The notes under the pieces: generated by a model | What the model saw: the letters and a program-made list of their open reading frames with translations, nothing else | Databases searched by the model: none | Told to the model about the DNA's origin: nothing | From: Pochonia chlamydosporia 170 | Taxonomy: Eukaryota > Ascomycota > Sordariomycetes > Hypocreales > Clavicipitaceae | DNA length: 64,000 bases | Assembly: GCF_001653235.2 (NCBI RefSeq) | Contig: NC_035790.1 | Location: forward strand, 4,464,001-4,528,000 | Direction of reading: 5' to 3' | Position numbers and translations under genes: made by a program | Shown here: positions 23,208 through 34,872 of the stretch, piece by piece | Numbering within the stretch: position 1 is the stretch's first letter | Layout of the letters: each line of letters opens with the position of its first letter

Positions 23208-24386
23208 GGCGAGTGGATTGTTGGTATGGCGCCGCACTGATGTTTCTGTTGCTACGCAAACCGGCGGTACGTGATGCCTGCGTGAATAGCTGATACAAGC
23301 TTCAAGTGACAAGAATCAGAAACACCTGCAAGCTCGCGACGCTGTCTATCAATCAGTGGCAAGTGAAGCGCAACGTTGAGCTCTCAATGTTGTTAGAAGC
23401 TTGCGCGTCTTGTCAAGGTTGGTCAAAATTGAGGTTGAAGCGGTGGGGAGATTCTTGGCAGGTGTTGAATGCAACGCAGCCTCGCCACGGGTTTGGGCTA
23501 TGCTGATTGGGGCTTGGACAAGGCGGAAATGACGAAAAGTTCTTTGACCAAACAAGCTGGACGGCAGAACCAGAAACAGAACGAGTGCTTGACGAGTCGA
23601 CGGTGGACAGGTCGCTTCGAGGTTCGGGCCCAAAGCGATTGGAGCAGGTCCTTTTGCGCAACACGACCAAGGACGCACTATGCAAGCACGGATGTGGAAC
23701 GAGACGAAACGAGCTCAGCCAGACGGAGTTGAGAGAGCACGACGATCAGATCGGGGACGTGGGGAAGAGGTCGATGTCTAACTATGCATAAGCACACAGG
23801 CAAGGGATGCTGTTTGAAGATGGGGAAATAGAAGCTGGTGCTGGAGGAGCAATAGGCTGATGACGTGTGGCGCCACCCGGTCTGTGGTGATGATGAATGA
23901 ACTGAGGTCAGTCGAGATGGAGTCTGGTTGGTGTTTGCTGAATGAATTATGCTTGTTCTTGGTGGATCCACACATCTTCCGTTGCAAGACGGCAGTGCTC
24001 CGCCTGTGACGACACACGAGGAAGGTGCAGCTCCCAGTGCTTGCGTTTGGCACCTGCCCCACTTGGCATGCAAGCCAGCCGCATGCTGCCAGAGCTGCGA
24101 GAGCTTCAATGTTTCTACTCGAGAAAAAAAAAAAGATCCAGTTGACCGACGACAACTATTTACCAGACCACACAAAATCGACGCAGTGTCACCGTTGCAC
24201 CAGACGTCTGGTGCTTATTCAATCTGCTCTGGCATCATATTGTACTTCATTCCATTCCAAATCAGTGGGCATTGGAGGCACCAGAAATTTTCAGACCTCT
24301 CGCAGCGGCTCACTTTCTCTGCCCACCGGCTCAACAGTCTCCCCTCAGATGATCCCCGACTCTACCTCCTCTCAGTGTGACGCACC
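23208..24386. other. Divergent promoter region, zinc-ribbon gene / rpp1
   Basis: Both flanking genes start outward from this stretch. It contains an 18-bp perfect palindrome (24197-24214), about 170 bp before the rpp1 ATG, and an A-tract near 24125. Open frames on both strands around 23470-24175 have no recognisable protein features. Confidence 0.6.
24197..24214. promoter_or_regulatory. 18-bp perfect palindrome upstream of rpp1
   Basis: Reads GCACCAGACGTCTGGTGC and is its own reverse complement. Its 14-bp core, ACCAGACGTCTGGT, occurs again at 7844-7857. It may bind a dimeric regulator; that function is inferred from symmetry and position only. Confidence 0.4.
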
Positions 24387-25316
24387 ATGATCTACGACCT
24401 CAACATCGCGTGGACCCCTTCCACAACGTCTGAGCGTCTCCTCCAAACTCTTTCTCTCGCACATTCTCTTGGGTACTCCACAGTTGCCCTCAATCACACG
24501 CTGGAACTTCCGTTCCCCACGAATCCTACATCGCCCTTCCCATCAGGCCTCGAGTCCTCGCCTTCCCGAAAGCTGCCCAAATTGTTGCACCGGGCTACTC
24601 TTCCGCTCGACGATCCCGCTGCTTCCAACTATCGCCTACAGTCTCTCGCAAACGTTTACGATATTCTCGCTATCCGGCCGCTGACTGACAAGGCGTTCCA
24701 AAATGCTTGCCTTACTCTCGACATCCCCATCATCTCTCTCGACCTCACCACCCACTTCCCCTTCCACTTTCGCCCCAAACCATGCATGGCTGCGGTGAGC
24801 CGTGGCGTTCGTTTCGAGATATGCTACGCCCAACTCCTTACCGCTGACAACCGCGGACGCGCAAACTTCATCTCCAATGCCACCAGCATAATTCGCGCCA
24901 CCCGCGGACGCGGCATTATTATTAGCAGCGAGGCCAAGACAGCACTTAGCCTACGTGGACCGGCGGACGTGGTCAATCTTTTGAACGTGTGGGGTTTGGC
25001 CAACGAAAAAGGCCTCGAGGGTCTGCGAAATATTCCTCGAAGCATCGTTGTTAACGAAGGGATGAAGAGGAATGGCTTTCGCGGCGTCATTAATGTAGTT
25101 CAAGTGGCATCGAGGGACAGTCGCGACTCCAATAAAAGTCCTTTGGAGGACAACGAGCAGAGTACTGGCACGGACACTGACCTAGGTGGCAAAAAGGGAC
25201 AAAAACAAAAACGTAAAAATGGTGCAGAGGATGGTCAGTCTATCAGCAAGAGGCAGGCCAAGAAGATGAGGCTGGCTGCTCGCTCAGCTGACCCGGATAA
25301 AAAACCAGCGTCATGA
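24387..25316 (+). CDS. rpp1: RNase P/MRP protein subunit Rpp1 (p30)
   Basis: Protein component of RNase P (tRNA 5' maturation) and RNase MRP (rRNA processing), acting in the nucleus and nucleolus. One uninterrupted exon, 309 aa. It begins MIYDLNIAW, matching the p30 family opening, and keeps the TIM-barrel-like pattern (LAHSLGYSTVALNHTLEL, YDILAIRPLTDKAFQNACL, IPIISLDLT). The segment near 135-200 includes RGVRFEICYAQLL and RGIIISSEA. The C-terminus is a Lys/Arg-rich tail (KQKRKNGAED, SKRQAKKMRLAAR) that looks like a nuclear localisation signal. Length is normal for fungal Rpp1. Confidence 0.95.
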   Translation: MIYDLNIAWTPSTTSERLLQTLSLAHSLGYSTVALNHTLELPFPTNPTSPFPSGLESSPSRKLPKLLHRATLPLDDPAASNYRLQSLANVYDILAIRPLTDKAFQNACLTLDIPIISLDLTTHFPFHFRPKPCMAAVSRGVRFEICYAQLLTADNRGRANFISNATSIIRATRGRGIIISSEAKTALSLRGPADVVNLLNVWGLANEKGLEGLRNIPRSIVVNEGMKRNGFRGVINVVQVASRDSRDSNKSPLEDNEQSTGTDTDLGGKKGQKQKRKNGAEDGQSISKRQAKKMRLAARSADPDKKPAS

Positions 25317-25550
25317 TATCGAATCATGGAATGGCGTGCAAGCACAACTCGGATTGAATGGCGTCCACAGAGGACGCGAAGGGTTTAGCACAATAACATT
25401 TGCCTAGCATCTACGGCTGGTTTGGCAGACTACGGTGTCACGACGTCACGATGTAATTGTGTGCCTGAAACAGCTAAGCTCAAGTTTATTTAACACGGCT
25501 ACATATGCCTGTATATGCATTGTTCGCCGCTTGGTTGCATTTGCCCTTTA

Positions 25551-26884
25551 CTAGAAAGCTCTAGTAGGAGAAGCCCGAACCTGTCCCTTCTGTCCCGCTA
25601 GGTTCCCAAGATCCAGCACACTGTTCAAGGTGAGTCCGGACAGATTGATCACAGGCTGAGCAGGGGCGACCACCCCTACGGCAGGAGTTGTTGGACCTGG
25701 AGCTACGGCGGAATCCAAAACTGGTGTGGCAGTGGGATTCAGCCCTCCAAGTTGAAGAGAACTAGTCAAGGGTGCGCTGGAGGTACTACTGGCCGAAGTC
25801 AACGGCAAAGGCGCAATAGGTCCGTTAAGGGTAGCTGTCTGGGAAGATGAGGACGGGGAGGACGAGGAGGACGAGGAGGACGAGGAGGGCGACACAGATG
25901 GGCTAGAGCTTGGTTTCTGTACAGTGACGGGCGGTGCGGCCTGAGGGTTACTGCTGAAAGTTGTGGTTGGAAGTGCAGACTTGTCAATGGGGATAGTTGA
26001 CACGCCAACGCCATTTCCATTGGCATTAGTCGTGGGATTTGGCTGTTGAGAATTGTTCTGCTACCCGGCATTAGTTTCGCCATGTATCATATCGACAAGA
26101 GCAGGTTTCCCATGATGGGCATTTTCACTGTGGAAGACGAGATCAACTTACGTTGCAAGAAGCAGTGACTGTACGCGTAACCGTATTGGCTGGCTGCCCC
26201 GTTGCCTGGACAGTTACCGTGACCAAAGAGAGTCGGAATCTGCCAAATGATGTTAGTGTTTTTGGTCAAACGACTACATGCATGGCAGGCACTCTGGAAA
26301 ACCAACCCTTCGGGCCTGGGAGTTGTTGCTGTGGCCCGTCCTGGCTGCTGGCTATATTGGCCCTTTTGGCCCTTCTTCCCATTCCGGTTGTGATGACCAT
26401 TTTGACCTTTCTTTCCTTTGGTTTTCTGACCATTTTGATGCTTCCCTCCGCCTTTTCCCTTCTGATTACTCTGAGCACGTTGACCACCTCGACTGTTTTG
26501 TTGCCCAGTTGTGCCAGTACCGGCCTGTTGGACCCTGCCTGTCGGTACATCAATAGACAGGAGCTGGGCATTTGCGGTGTTCACAGCACCATCTTCTCCA
26601 ACAATAGTGTAGAAGTCCCGAGGCGTGTTTTTGATTTCATTAGTAGCGTCTTGGCCATCGCTCGCACCAGAGTTGAGTCTTAACAAGGATCCTAGGCCGT
26701 TGTCGAGGCCAGATCTCCTTACTACTGGCCGCCCTGACCCATCGTGACCAACTGGTCCAGCCTTTCTTGAAGTCAGTTACGTTTAACCCTAACATGATCT
26801 ATGTTAGACGAGTGGGGGAAAGAATCTTTAACCTACCTGAGCGACAGTCGAGATTACAAGAAGGCACAAGGCAACGGCCTTCAT
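25551..26884 (-). CDS. Secreted low-complexity protein with basic Gly/Lys/Gln tract
   Basis: No recognised family. Exons deduced from frame and splice sites: 26884-26837, 26761-26307, 26239-26152 and 26060-25551, giving 366 aa. Exon 1 is almost exactly the signal peptide (MKAVALCLLVISTVAQ). The mature N-terminus has Gly/Arg-rich sequence and a short, more structured stretch (TPRDFYTIVGEDGAVNTANAQLLSIDV). Then comes a tract of about 50 residues rich in Gly, Lys, Gln, Asn and His (KGKGGGKHQNGQK, NGKKGQKGQ), a Thr/Val-rich strand-like stretch (LVTVTVQATG, NTVTRTVTASC), a Ser run, and a Pro/Ala/Thr/Leu-rich tail. The splice 26306-26240 (GTTGGT donor, CTAAC branch, GGCAG acceptor) restores the frame that reads the Thr/Val segment. 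Plausible roles are cell wall, matrix or host interface; none can be assigned. Confidence 0.75.
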
Positions 26885-29633
26885 TCTGAGGCAGCGGGAG
26901 AATTGAGCACCCAGAGGGACACGCACGCTGCTGCCTCGCCAGCGTGCAGTTATTAATAGTCCAAATAAGATGTACTTGGATAACAGAAGGCAGGCCGGCT
27001 GCGTAACGTGGAGGAAGAAATTGTTCAAAGAGGATGCTATACGCAAGAGTCCATAACTCAAGGGGCAGGGTCCAAAGAAGGGAAGGGGGGGGAATATCAG
27101 CCAGCTGATTTTGCAGAAAAAAGAGGCTTGGTGTCCCGCTGCCAAACAAGTTGAGGTTAAAGAAAAGAAACGGAAGCACTTCTCGACGTGAACTAGTCAC
27201 TGTGAGTCGTATTGGCTCAGTAAAAGAATGATTGAACCAAGGAGCGATCAAGAAACGCAGAAATTTGCTTCCGACATGGACATGTGGAAACGATAACGAA
27301 TGACAAGTTCAGACAATTAATGGCCCAAGAGTGAAATCTGATACCGAATCGACAGCGACCTGAAGGAAAGACGGAGGAAAATGAAGCGGGAGGGAGAGCA
27401 AAAAAGAGGAGAAAAGAAGGCAGTGTAACTACATGAAGAAAGATGCGATGGTTTTGGTTCTTGTTTTGGTTTGTGGTGGGCCAGCCATGAAAAAATACGT
27501 GTGAAAAAGGTGAACGCGGTCATGGCAGGTCATGGTATTACCGCCGGCCACGATATAGATGAGGGTCTTGGGATCCTGGGCTCTTACGAGTGTGACGAAC
27601 ACGAACCCTGTCTACGATCTGTATTGTACAGTACGAGAAGCCAAGAAGTCTGGTTCTTGACAGAGAAAGTCTGATGAATTACGTGGAAGACAGAACTGTT
27701 TGCCCAATTGGATCTTGTAGCCACGACCAAGAGGAATCCCTGTTGTATTTCCGACGTCTCGGGTCTTGAATGGCTGAATCTGGTTGAGTTTGGCACCTTG
27801 GGGCCCCCATGACCATAACTCCTGGCTCATAGCTAGTAGGATAGTTGAAGGCGGTTTGTGAGGGCGGCAAGCGGGTATCGACTTGTGGTTACGGCCAAAG
27901 TGGGTTTATTATCCGGACCATGTGTACCTAGGTAGTGTCAATGGTGTGGCGTGTGGGTTGACGATGGCGTCGCATCTGAGACGATGGTCCAGACACCTCC
28001 TGTTTTGGGAGGAAATTCCCCCTTGGCCCCCCACGTCAGAAGATAAAATGGATCGATTGAGGCTGCGATTCATTTTTTTGCTAATGGGCAGGTGCATACC
28101 AACTTAATTTTACCCTTATTTTGTATGCCCTCAACATCTTCAGTACATGGCTTGTGAACAACTCAGGCAACATCATACGCTCTTGATATTGGACTTGATA
28201 ACTTCTCAAAGTGCCAACTACGAGTCGCGATAGCTTATGCTTTAGAGAGATAAAAATACACACCAGGAGCATATCCCATTCATTGCGAATGCATAGCTAA
28301 CTAGGGATGCTAGCCTTGATCAGACAACAACGTAACACACCATCGCAAATTCGCCCACCACGCCCAACCCTCTGATGTGGTGATGGGCAGCCAAAGTCGT
28401 ACCAAAAGATCAACAAACTAAATAAATATGCTACGTTCATGCATTTTATTTTATAACGACTTTTTCTTTTAATCACAGCTATTAGCAATTCAGCGTAAAG
28501 CGGACAGTTGCAAAGAAAGAGAAGGCATCATGGGTTGGTCAACGGGCTTGGCATGTGTGTGGCCTTCAAACCCGAATAGTAACATTAGTCTCTGTCACAA
28601 CCTCCTCGCCGAGCAATTTCCCGCGGCGACGTAAACGTTGGTTTCATATGTCACCCCCAAGACTCCTCTACTGAACCATTACAACTGGTTGGTCACTGAG
28701 TCACGGTCTGAGTCTCACTCTACACACATTAGGTCCTATACACGAGTAATAATTCCCGTCCTACAGCCGGGCCTCAATCCCGTTATCCCGTCAGAGGGCC
28801 CTCGTGCATGTTTCAGTGACTTGCAACATGCCTTAGAGCTTCGTCGTCGGTGATACACGTTTACGCCATGTCTTCGTATATCATGCCACATTTCGTTTCT
28901 CTGATTCGCAAAACCTGTTGGTGAAAAGTCATGTATCAGCTAGGGTGCTGTGGCATTGCCGCCAGACCTCATGGCCAAGTAAACGCATGTCCCGCTTGCC
29001 AATGTTGAATGAAGCCTATGTAACATGGAAAGCCTAAAACGTTGCTCGGGGGAGGTCGCGACCAATTCGTTTCAGCACCAAAATCCCGTATACTCTCAGT
29101 TCCTGGGTACCTTATGTCTAAGTAGTTGCGGTAGGATATCCGCAAGATCGAGTCTTGAACAAGTTCACAGAATCGCCTAATAATCGTAAGCAGACATGCA
29201 GGTAGGCCATTGCTTTCATTTGAAGGTGCAGGGCAAGGCTGTGGGTGACACTGATTGATAGGAGGATCTAGAGGACAATGACTTGGTTTGACGATCGGGC
29301 TGTGCGTGTTAGTGCAAAGAAACCTGCTTGTACTTTGCCAGCTAAATGATGTGGCGGAATACTTCTCCACCCAATTGCATTCAACCACCGCACCACCATC
29401 GCCTTTGGAATCATAAAGTCAATGATGACATCCTTCATTGCTCACTCAGCTGCGCAACGGTCATAAGTGAAATAAGAGCGCAGCACATTTCCCTCAAATA
29501 AATGTTATGGCCTCTCATGTCGCGTGGCTTGTTGAACACGCCGTCTTCGAAATGGTTAAATTTCTAAATCACTAAACTATTCCTCTCCCTTCCAATCTCA
29601 CCTCCGCCGTCCAACCACGATAACATCATCGCC
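26885..29633. other. 2.7-kb divergent spacer
   Basis: Holds the promoters of the secreted protein (minus) and the DUF1295 gene (plus). No gene recognised. One TACCTAGGTAG palindrome lies at 27925-27935. AT-rich stretches occur near 28080-28480. Confidence 0.6.
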
Positions 29634-30750
29634 ATGACAGTCGCCCACGTCCTCGACGACTACTACCTAGGCATAACAGCCATCGTAACCGTCGCCTACC
29701 AACTCTTCTTCTTCACAATCGCATACTCCTTCAAATTTGACAAGCTGACCGGCACGTCCACAAACTCACAACATCCACAAACTCAACCATCAGCCAAACC
29801 AAACCATCTAACATCCAATAGATCTCGCCGGCGGCACCAACTTTGCCATCCTAGCCATCCTCACACTCTCCCTCTCCGGACATCACCATGCGCGCCAGAT
29901 CGTAGCATCACTATTCCTCATCCTCTGGGCCGTCCGCCTCTCATCCTTCCTCTTCTTCCGCATCCTGCGCACCGGCTCGGACGACCGATTCGATGACAAG
30001 CGCGACAAGTTCTTCCCCTTCCTCGGCTTCTGGATCTTCCAAATGATATGGGTGTGGACAGTCTCCCTCCCAGTAACCATTCTGAACTCCCCCAACGTCA
30101 CGCAGTACCCTCAGCACTCTTTCGGCACAGGCAGGGACATTGCCGGCATAATACTCTTCGCGATAGGCTTCGTAATGGAGAGTGTGAGTGATGTGCAAAA
30201 GTACAACTTTCGCAAGAACCACGATGGGTACGCAGTCTGCGATGTGGGCTTCTTCAAAATATCGAGACATCCAAATTATTTTGGCGAGATCATTATTCAA
30301 TTCTGTACGTCCAACGCGCAACAACTGTAGTGCCGCTTCAATTGTTGGGCCATCTCATGATATTTCTCAAAACAAGGGATACTGACAGCCTCGGTAGCGA
30401 TTTTCATGATTGCCGTTTCATCGGCCGCAGACGGGTACGTCTCTGGCCAGGCCTACAAGGCTCTCTACGCGACCATCCTTGGCCCCATTCTTCTCACGGT
30501 CCTGCTCATGTTTGTGTCTGGCCTGCCACTTTCGGAGCGGCCCAAGGCGAAAGCACGCTACGAGAAGGGGAATAACTGGGAAGGGTATAAGCGGTGGCTG
30601 GATCGGACGAGCATCCTGATTCCATTTCCACCGCAAATCTATCAACGCATGCCGGTTATAGTGAAAAGAACTATTTTCTTGGAGTTTCCCATGTATGTAT
30701 TTTATCCACCAAAGGCGGACCCTGGTGCTGTTGAACGAAATGAGTCATGA
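29634..30750 (+). CDS. DUF1295 / steroid-5-alpha-reductase-like membrane protein
   Basis: Integral membrane protein of the DUF1295 group, related to 3-oxo-5-alpha-steroid 4-dehydrogenases and isoprenylcysteine methyltransferases; exact substrate unknown. Exons 29634-29751, 29822-30304 and 30398-30750 give 317 aa. Successive hydrophobic segments cover most of the protein. The family signature is SRHPNYFGEI near residue 192, at the end of exon 2. After intron 2 the frame resumes with SIFMIAVSSAADGYVSG, as in relatives, and ends with a soluble NNWEGYKRWLDRTSILIPFPP block. Intron 1 (29752-29821) uses a GC donor: only the join LT|DLAGGTNF keeps the conserved sequence in frame. ATG at 29634 follows a pyrimidine-rich leader. 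Confidence 0.88.
29752..29821 (+). other. GC-AG intron in the DUF1295 gene
   Basis: The 70-nt intron begins GCACGT, has CTAAC about 12 nt before the acceptor, and ends CAATAG. The nearby GT (29755) would put the next exon out of frame. Confidence 0.75.
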
Positions 30751-31365
30751 TCTATCGGATACCGGATACTGGATACCGGATACCCTTGGGCACATCATTC
30801 TCGGCTGCAATATATTCCACGGGAAAAGGCGGATCATTCCGTTGCCCACTTGCATTAAAGAGTAGAGACATCTCAATTAATTAATATGAAAACCATGACT
30901 AACAATACTCCTGCCCATGATCTGGTATATATGGATGAAATATATCGCCCGTGTATGCATGCTCTCTCTTGTTTGCACGCCGTATGAACCCCCAAAACAC
31001 CCCGAGTGTACCAAAAAACAACAACACAACACTAGTCCCAGAAGCAGAGAAGTTACTCCCGTGTTGAACGATTTCCCAAATACCAACCCTACGATATCCA
31101 AAAAGTTTAAGCTACAACTACCGTGTTGCAATGTAGATTTTATATCATGCCACATTAGATGAGAAACGAAACAAGACAAAAAGGTACCCCCGTTTGCACC
31201 GCAGAAGAAGATTGTTTTTCTTTCACAGAACACCCACCGTTTTCGTGTATAGAGTGCAAGCCGCGTCGTAAATAAAAGGAAAATAAAAATATCCAGACAA
31301 GGTCCACATAATCGTCTCGTGCCGTGCCGGAAGTGACAAGGATCAAGACGAAATCATGGCCATAT
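30751..31365. other. Convergent 3' flank, DUF1295 / GFA genes
   Basis: Both neighbours end here. It opens with imperfect tandem GGATAC(C/T) units (30757-30784) just after the DUF1295 stop. No coding frame of note. Confidence 0.6.
30757..30784. repeat. Short tandem GGATACC/T units
   Basis: Four seven-base units alternating GGATACC and GGATACT lie immediately 3' of the DUF1295 stop codon. Confidence 0.85.
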
Positions 31366-32118
31366 TTAGCTGGTCAATTCGGATCCAGGTTGGTCGAGAG
31401 GCTGATCTAGAAACTCTTGAGTAGAGCCGTAATCGGTCGATGCCGAATCCTCAGAGTGAGTTTCAGAGCCTTCGGGGATAGGGACCATGGCGCTCTTGGT
31501 CCAGAGATGAATGGCCTTGCCCCAGTCTAAGCCTTCGAGGCATCCGCCCTTGACAGATACCACATTTTTTGTCTGCTTTCGTGTTGGTATTAGCTGCACG
31601 CTTAATGGGGTTGAGCAAGGCGGTTTGCTTGAGGGCCTACCGGTGTCGCGTGAAGTAATCGGGTTCCGCAACTTCGACAAAAGTAGCTATGAAATCGGTT
31701 AGACTATGATGAAGACGGCATTGAAAGATAGGCAAGCTCGAAATCAGATTATTTCATACCAGTACAATGTTTGTCCAGAGGCCGTGGGCCGACTATGTCA
31801 CGCCTTGGTTAGCACATGGTGTCATGATCTATCAGTGTAACTCAGGTGTGCAAGCCAAGCTACTTGTAGACTCGGCGTGGATGGTTCAAGATTTCCAAAC
31901 GGCAAAGAGAGGCAATGCGACAAAATAATGGAAGAGACTCACGCATAGCAGCTAAGTAATTCAGCCTCTGGGAGCTTGAAGCGAGGAAAGATGGCGGAAG
32001 CACCAAAGGCTGAGCTCGTCTGGCGCTTGCACTCTGCACAATGGCAGATGTACAGAGCCAGCGGCTCAGGAAGTGGCGTCTTAAAACAGACGGCTCCGCA
32101 TTGGCATCGCGCGTCCAT
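31366..32118 (-). CDS. GFA-domain (glutathione-dependent formaldehyde-activating-like) protein
   Basis: Member of the GFA/CENP-V zinc-binding family; the specific substrate is unknown. Four exons: 32118-31943, 31792-31760, 31686-31641 and 31572-31366, giving 153 aa. Zinc-binding Cys motifs are CQC near residue 5, CHCAEC near 26 and CRSC near 73. The domain order is normal: DARCQCGAV, then QTSSAFGASAIFPR, then YFCRSCGTRLLHATP, then VVSVKGGCLEGLDW, then HLWTKSAMVPIPEG. The C-terminus is an acidic Ser/Thr/Gln tail. Exons 2 and 3 are only 33 and 46 nt, and all three introns restore frame exactly. The start ATG at 32118 directly precedes the first zinc motif; upstream in-frame sequence lacks another ATG. 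Confidence 0.9.
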
Positions 32119-34872
32119 TTTGCTCAAAATTTGTTTGTAGATGGTGAGGGTTTGCTGAACGTGATTATTTGACCGGGCAGCGCAGAATAGACTGGGCAAA
32201 TTCTTGTGATGTAAGTGGTGAATATCGAAGAGGGTTGTTCGTGGACCGTGAATGTAGGTGCAGGATCAATTGAAGGATGGCGGGGGACTTTGCGGAGAGC
32301 TCACAGGGCAGCACAGTGACTGGTAGCTCCTGTTTCGGATTGGGTCAAATGTCACCAGCCTGCATCGAGTCACAAGCCGGAGAAGTCTGGTACTGTCCAA
32401 TTGAGCAGCAAGAATCAGTACCAACTGAACAATGAAGCAATTAGAGTAATGAAGACAATACAAAAAAAAATTGTAATTAAAAAAAAAAAAAAAGAGGTTT
32501 ACAAGTCGAAGTTATGTTCAGCGAGACCGGAGAGTTTAAAAAAAAAACGCCTACACGTCAGGTGTTAGGCAGGTGCAGATGACAAGGGTCAACATCAAGT
32601 CATCTGTACTTGGCTTCGACTCAAAAGATGGCCGAGGTGCGGCTGGCTAGCTGCAGAGTCACGCCTCACTTCACTTCACCTCCAACCCCATCTCCGTCTC
32701 CATTGGCATTGGCATTTGCATTTGCATTCCCTCCTCTGGTGTACATGTATACTTGCATGGGCATTACGTGGGTCAGTTACCTCACGCCGGTGACGTTTCC
32801 CAAGGCAAAAGTTTGTAACATCATGTTTCGTAGCTCAGCTTCTCCAGCTCCACTGTGGAATTGGACCTTTTGCCGAACTCACAAAGGCTACGGAGTACCT
32901 GACCTTGACACGGTATGAGATTGGGCAGGACAACAGAACGAACAGTACATGGAGACCACATGTTGATAAACCCTTCACCGTCATTACACCAGTACTGTAT
33001 CGCCTTAAGGAATTGAACGCCCAATATTGGTTGCAAGGCTGCAAATACCTGGTTGCTGGGCACATGGCCAGCCACGACATCGACATCGCTGCGCCTTCTG
33101 CGGCTGCATTCGCCTTGGTCTGGATTTCTCGGACTTTGCACCCAGAAGCAGGAAGGCAGATTGGCGATACTCTATCGGTACACATGTATTCTTTTTTTTA
33201 ACGATATTCCCTGTCCATCGCATTCATCGGTCCTATTTGATAGCCGGAGGAAACCCCTCCGTTGCTGACATAACATTGAACGAAGACGACGCCTGTTTCA
33301 TGGCCGCGTGATTGATGTTAGCAATGCGCCTTGCACGCCTTGTACGTAAACCCAATGACTGACCATCTTGTTTGAATAATTTATATGACACAACTCCCAA
33401 CGCACCTCGGCATATAAAGCTGTGACGTTCCCATTTCTTGTCTCCCCCTCTTCCAGAAAAAGCATAGGATAAACCTGCCTTGAGAGCTAACGTTTGGAAG
33501 TGGGTGTGAACGGGCATCCGCGGCCTCGATCGGTCCAACTGCCCGAAGTTAACGTGCAGGAAATCGTGACAACGGATAATGACCATTCAATTGGCTCGGT
33601 TTTTGAATGCTTCTCTCCGTGAATACGTGGACTCCGTTCTTATCTCCATTTTTGCTCTTGTCTGGAGCATTTTTGCCCAAACACTTTCTGCCTTCTCCGG
33701 TGGAAAGCTTGCTGGTTTGCGTTAAGTTGGCTTGACGTGACTCATCCCCGAACGATACTGGCGCGTAGTCACATGAGATGCCGCAATACACCATCACGAT
33801 TTACACCACCTGTTCCTTCCCCACAAAATGGTCAAAGTCCTATCAAGGCTTTCAATTGTAGCTGCCAACTGCCACTGTCAATGCGTCGTTCCTTCCCAAT
33901 GAGCATTTCCGGGGGACAACGGCCTGCTTCCTGAACATGGTCAACTTCTACGACGTGCATACAAGACACTCGAGCACCTTCCCCTCCTTTTTTTTTCTGA
34001 ACCGCCACCTACCAGACACCATTGCATTCCTCCATCTATCATGGAAGCAAATCCAAGCATTTGCTTGTGGTGACGGATTCCACGCTATATCACGGAGTAC
34101 TCCATGATCATGCCTCCGTCCTGAGCATCATGTGAATAAGAATTCATGGATTCCATTTCCACTTGTTCCAACAACATTCCGGATTAACAGCAGAGGCACA
34201 CTACTTCTGTTCACGATCCAGCCAGTGTCAACACTAGCCCACCTTTGCAATCCCACGCATCGACAAGATCATTGTTGAATATTCCCCACGTATCGGCCTT
34301 AGCCCGGAGCCCGAGTCTCCACACCAGGCCGGCGTCTTGACGGGATCGGTCTGTTCCATTGGGCGTCTGGTGGTTGTTTGAACCAAGCATTGAAAATCAC
34401 ACCGCAATGAGCCGTCCGTGCTCTTGGTAGGGCTGACTAAAGGCGTCAACAAGTGGTCTGCATGGTCTGCACGAACTCCAGGTATTGCTGTAACTCGTTC
34501 GCCGTTGATAGCGGCATCTGTGCTTTGGTGCACCAGGCATGACCAACAGAGTTCTTCATCCCAATCGTGGTCAGTATTTGGCACCATCTACGCTCACTCG
34601 GACAACGCGAAGGGCTGTACAAGATTTCACAAAAACGCGATGATTCAGGGGATGTAACATGCCATCTCAGCCTGCATTAACCATCCATCTTCCGACAACG
34701 GACGGATATATGCCGCCCAACAAAATGTGTTACGTACAACAGCTTACTGTATGAAGCGGTTTGGTAACCCGCAAGAGCTAAACAAATATTCCAACGGATA
34801 AATCCTCTTGTCACTTGACTTCCATCAGGCTCGAAACATGTATCAACCTATCGCGACTCCATCTTGCGTCTC
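32119..34872. other. 2.75-kb gene-poor spacer
   Basis: Contains the GFA-gene promoter and the 3' flank of the DUF7730-like gene. Long A-tracts lie at 32462-32493 and 32538-32547. Imperfect ATTGGC/ATTTGC units lie at about 32700-32730. TACGGAGTA words lie at 32889 and 34092. No gene recognised. Confidence 0.6.
32462..32493. repeat. Poly-A tracts
   Basis: Two A-runs separated by a short TTGTAATT segment lie upstream of the GFA gene. Confidence 0.85.

Noticed and set aside
25848..25895. GAGGAC repeat as an independent microsatellite
   Set aside because: It is the reverse strand of the Ser-codon run within the secreted protein gene.
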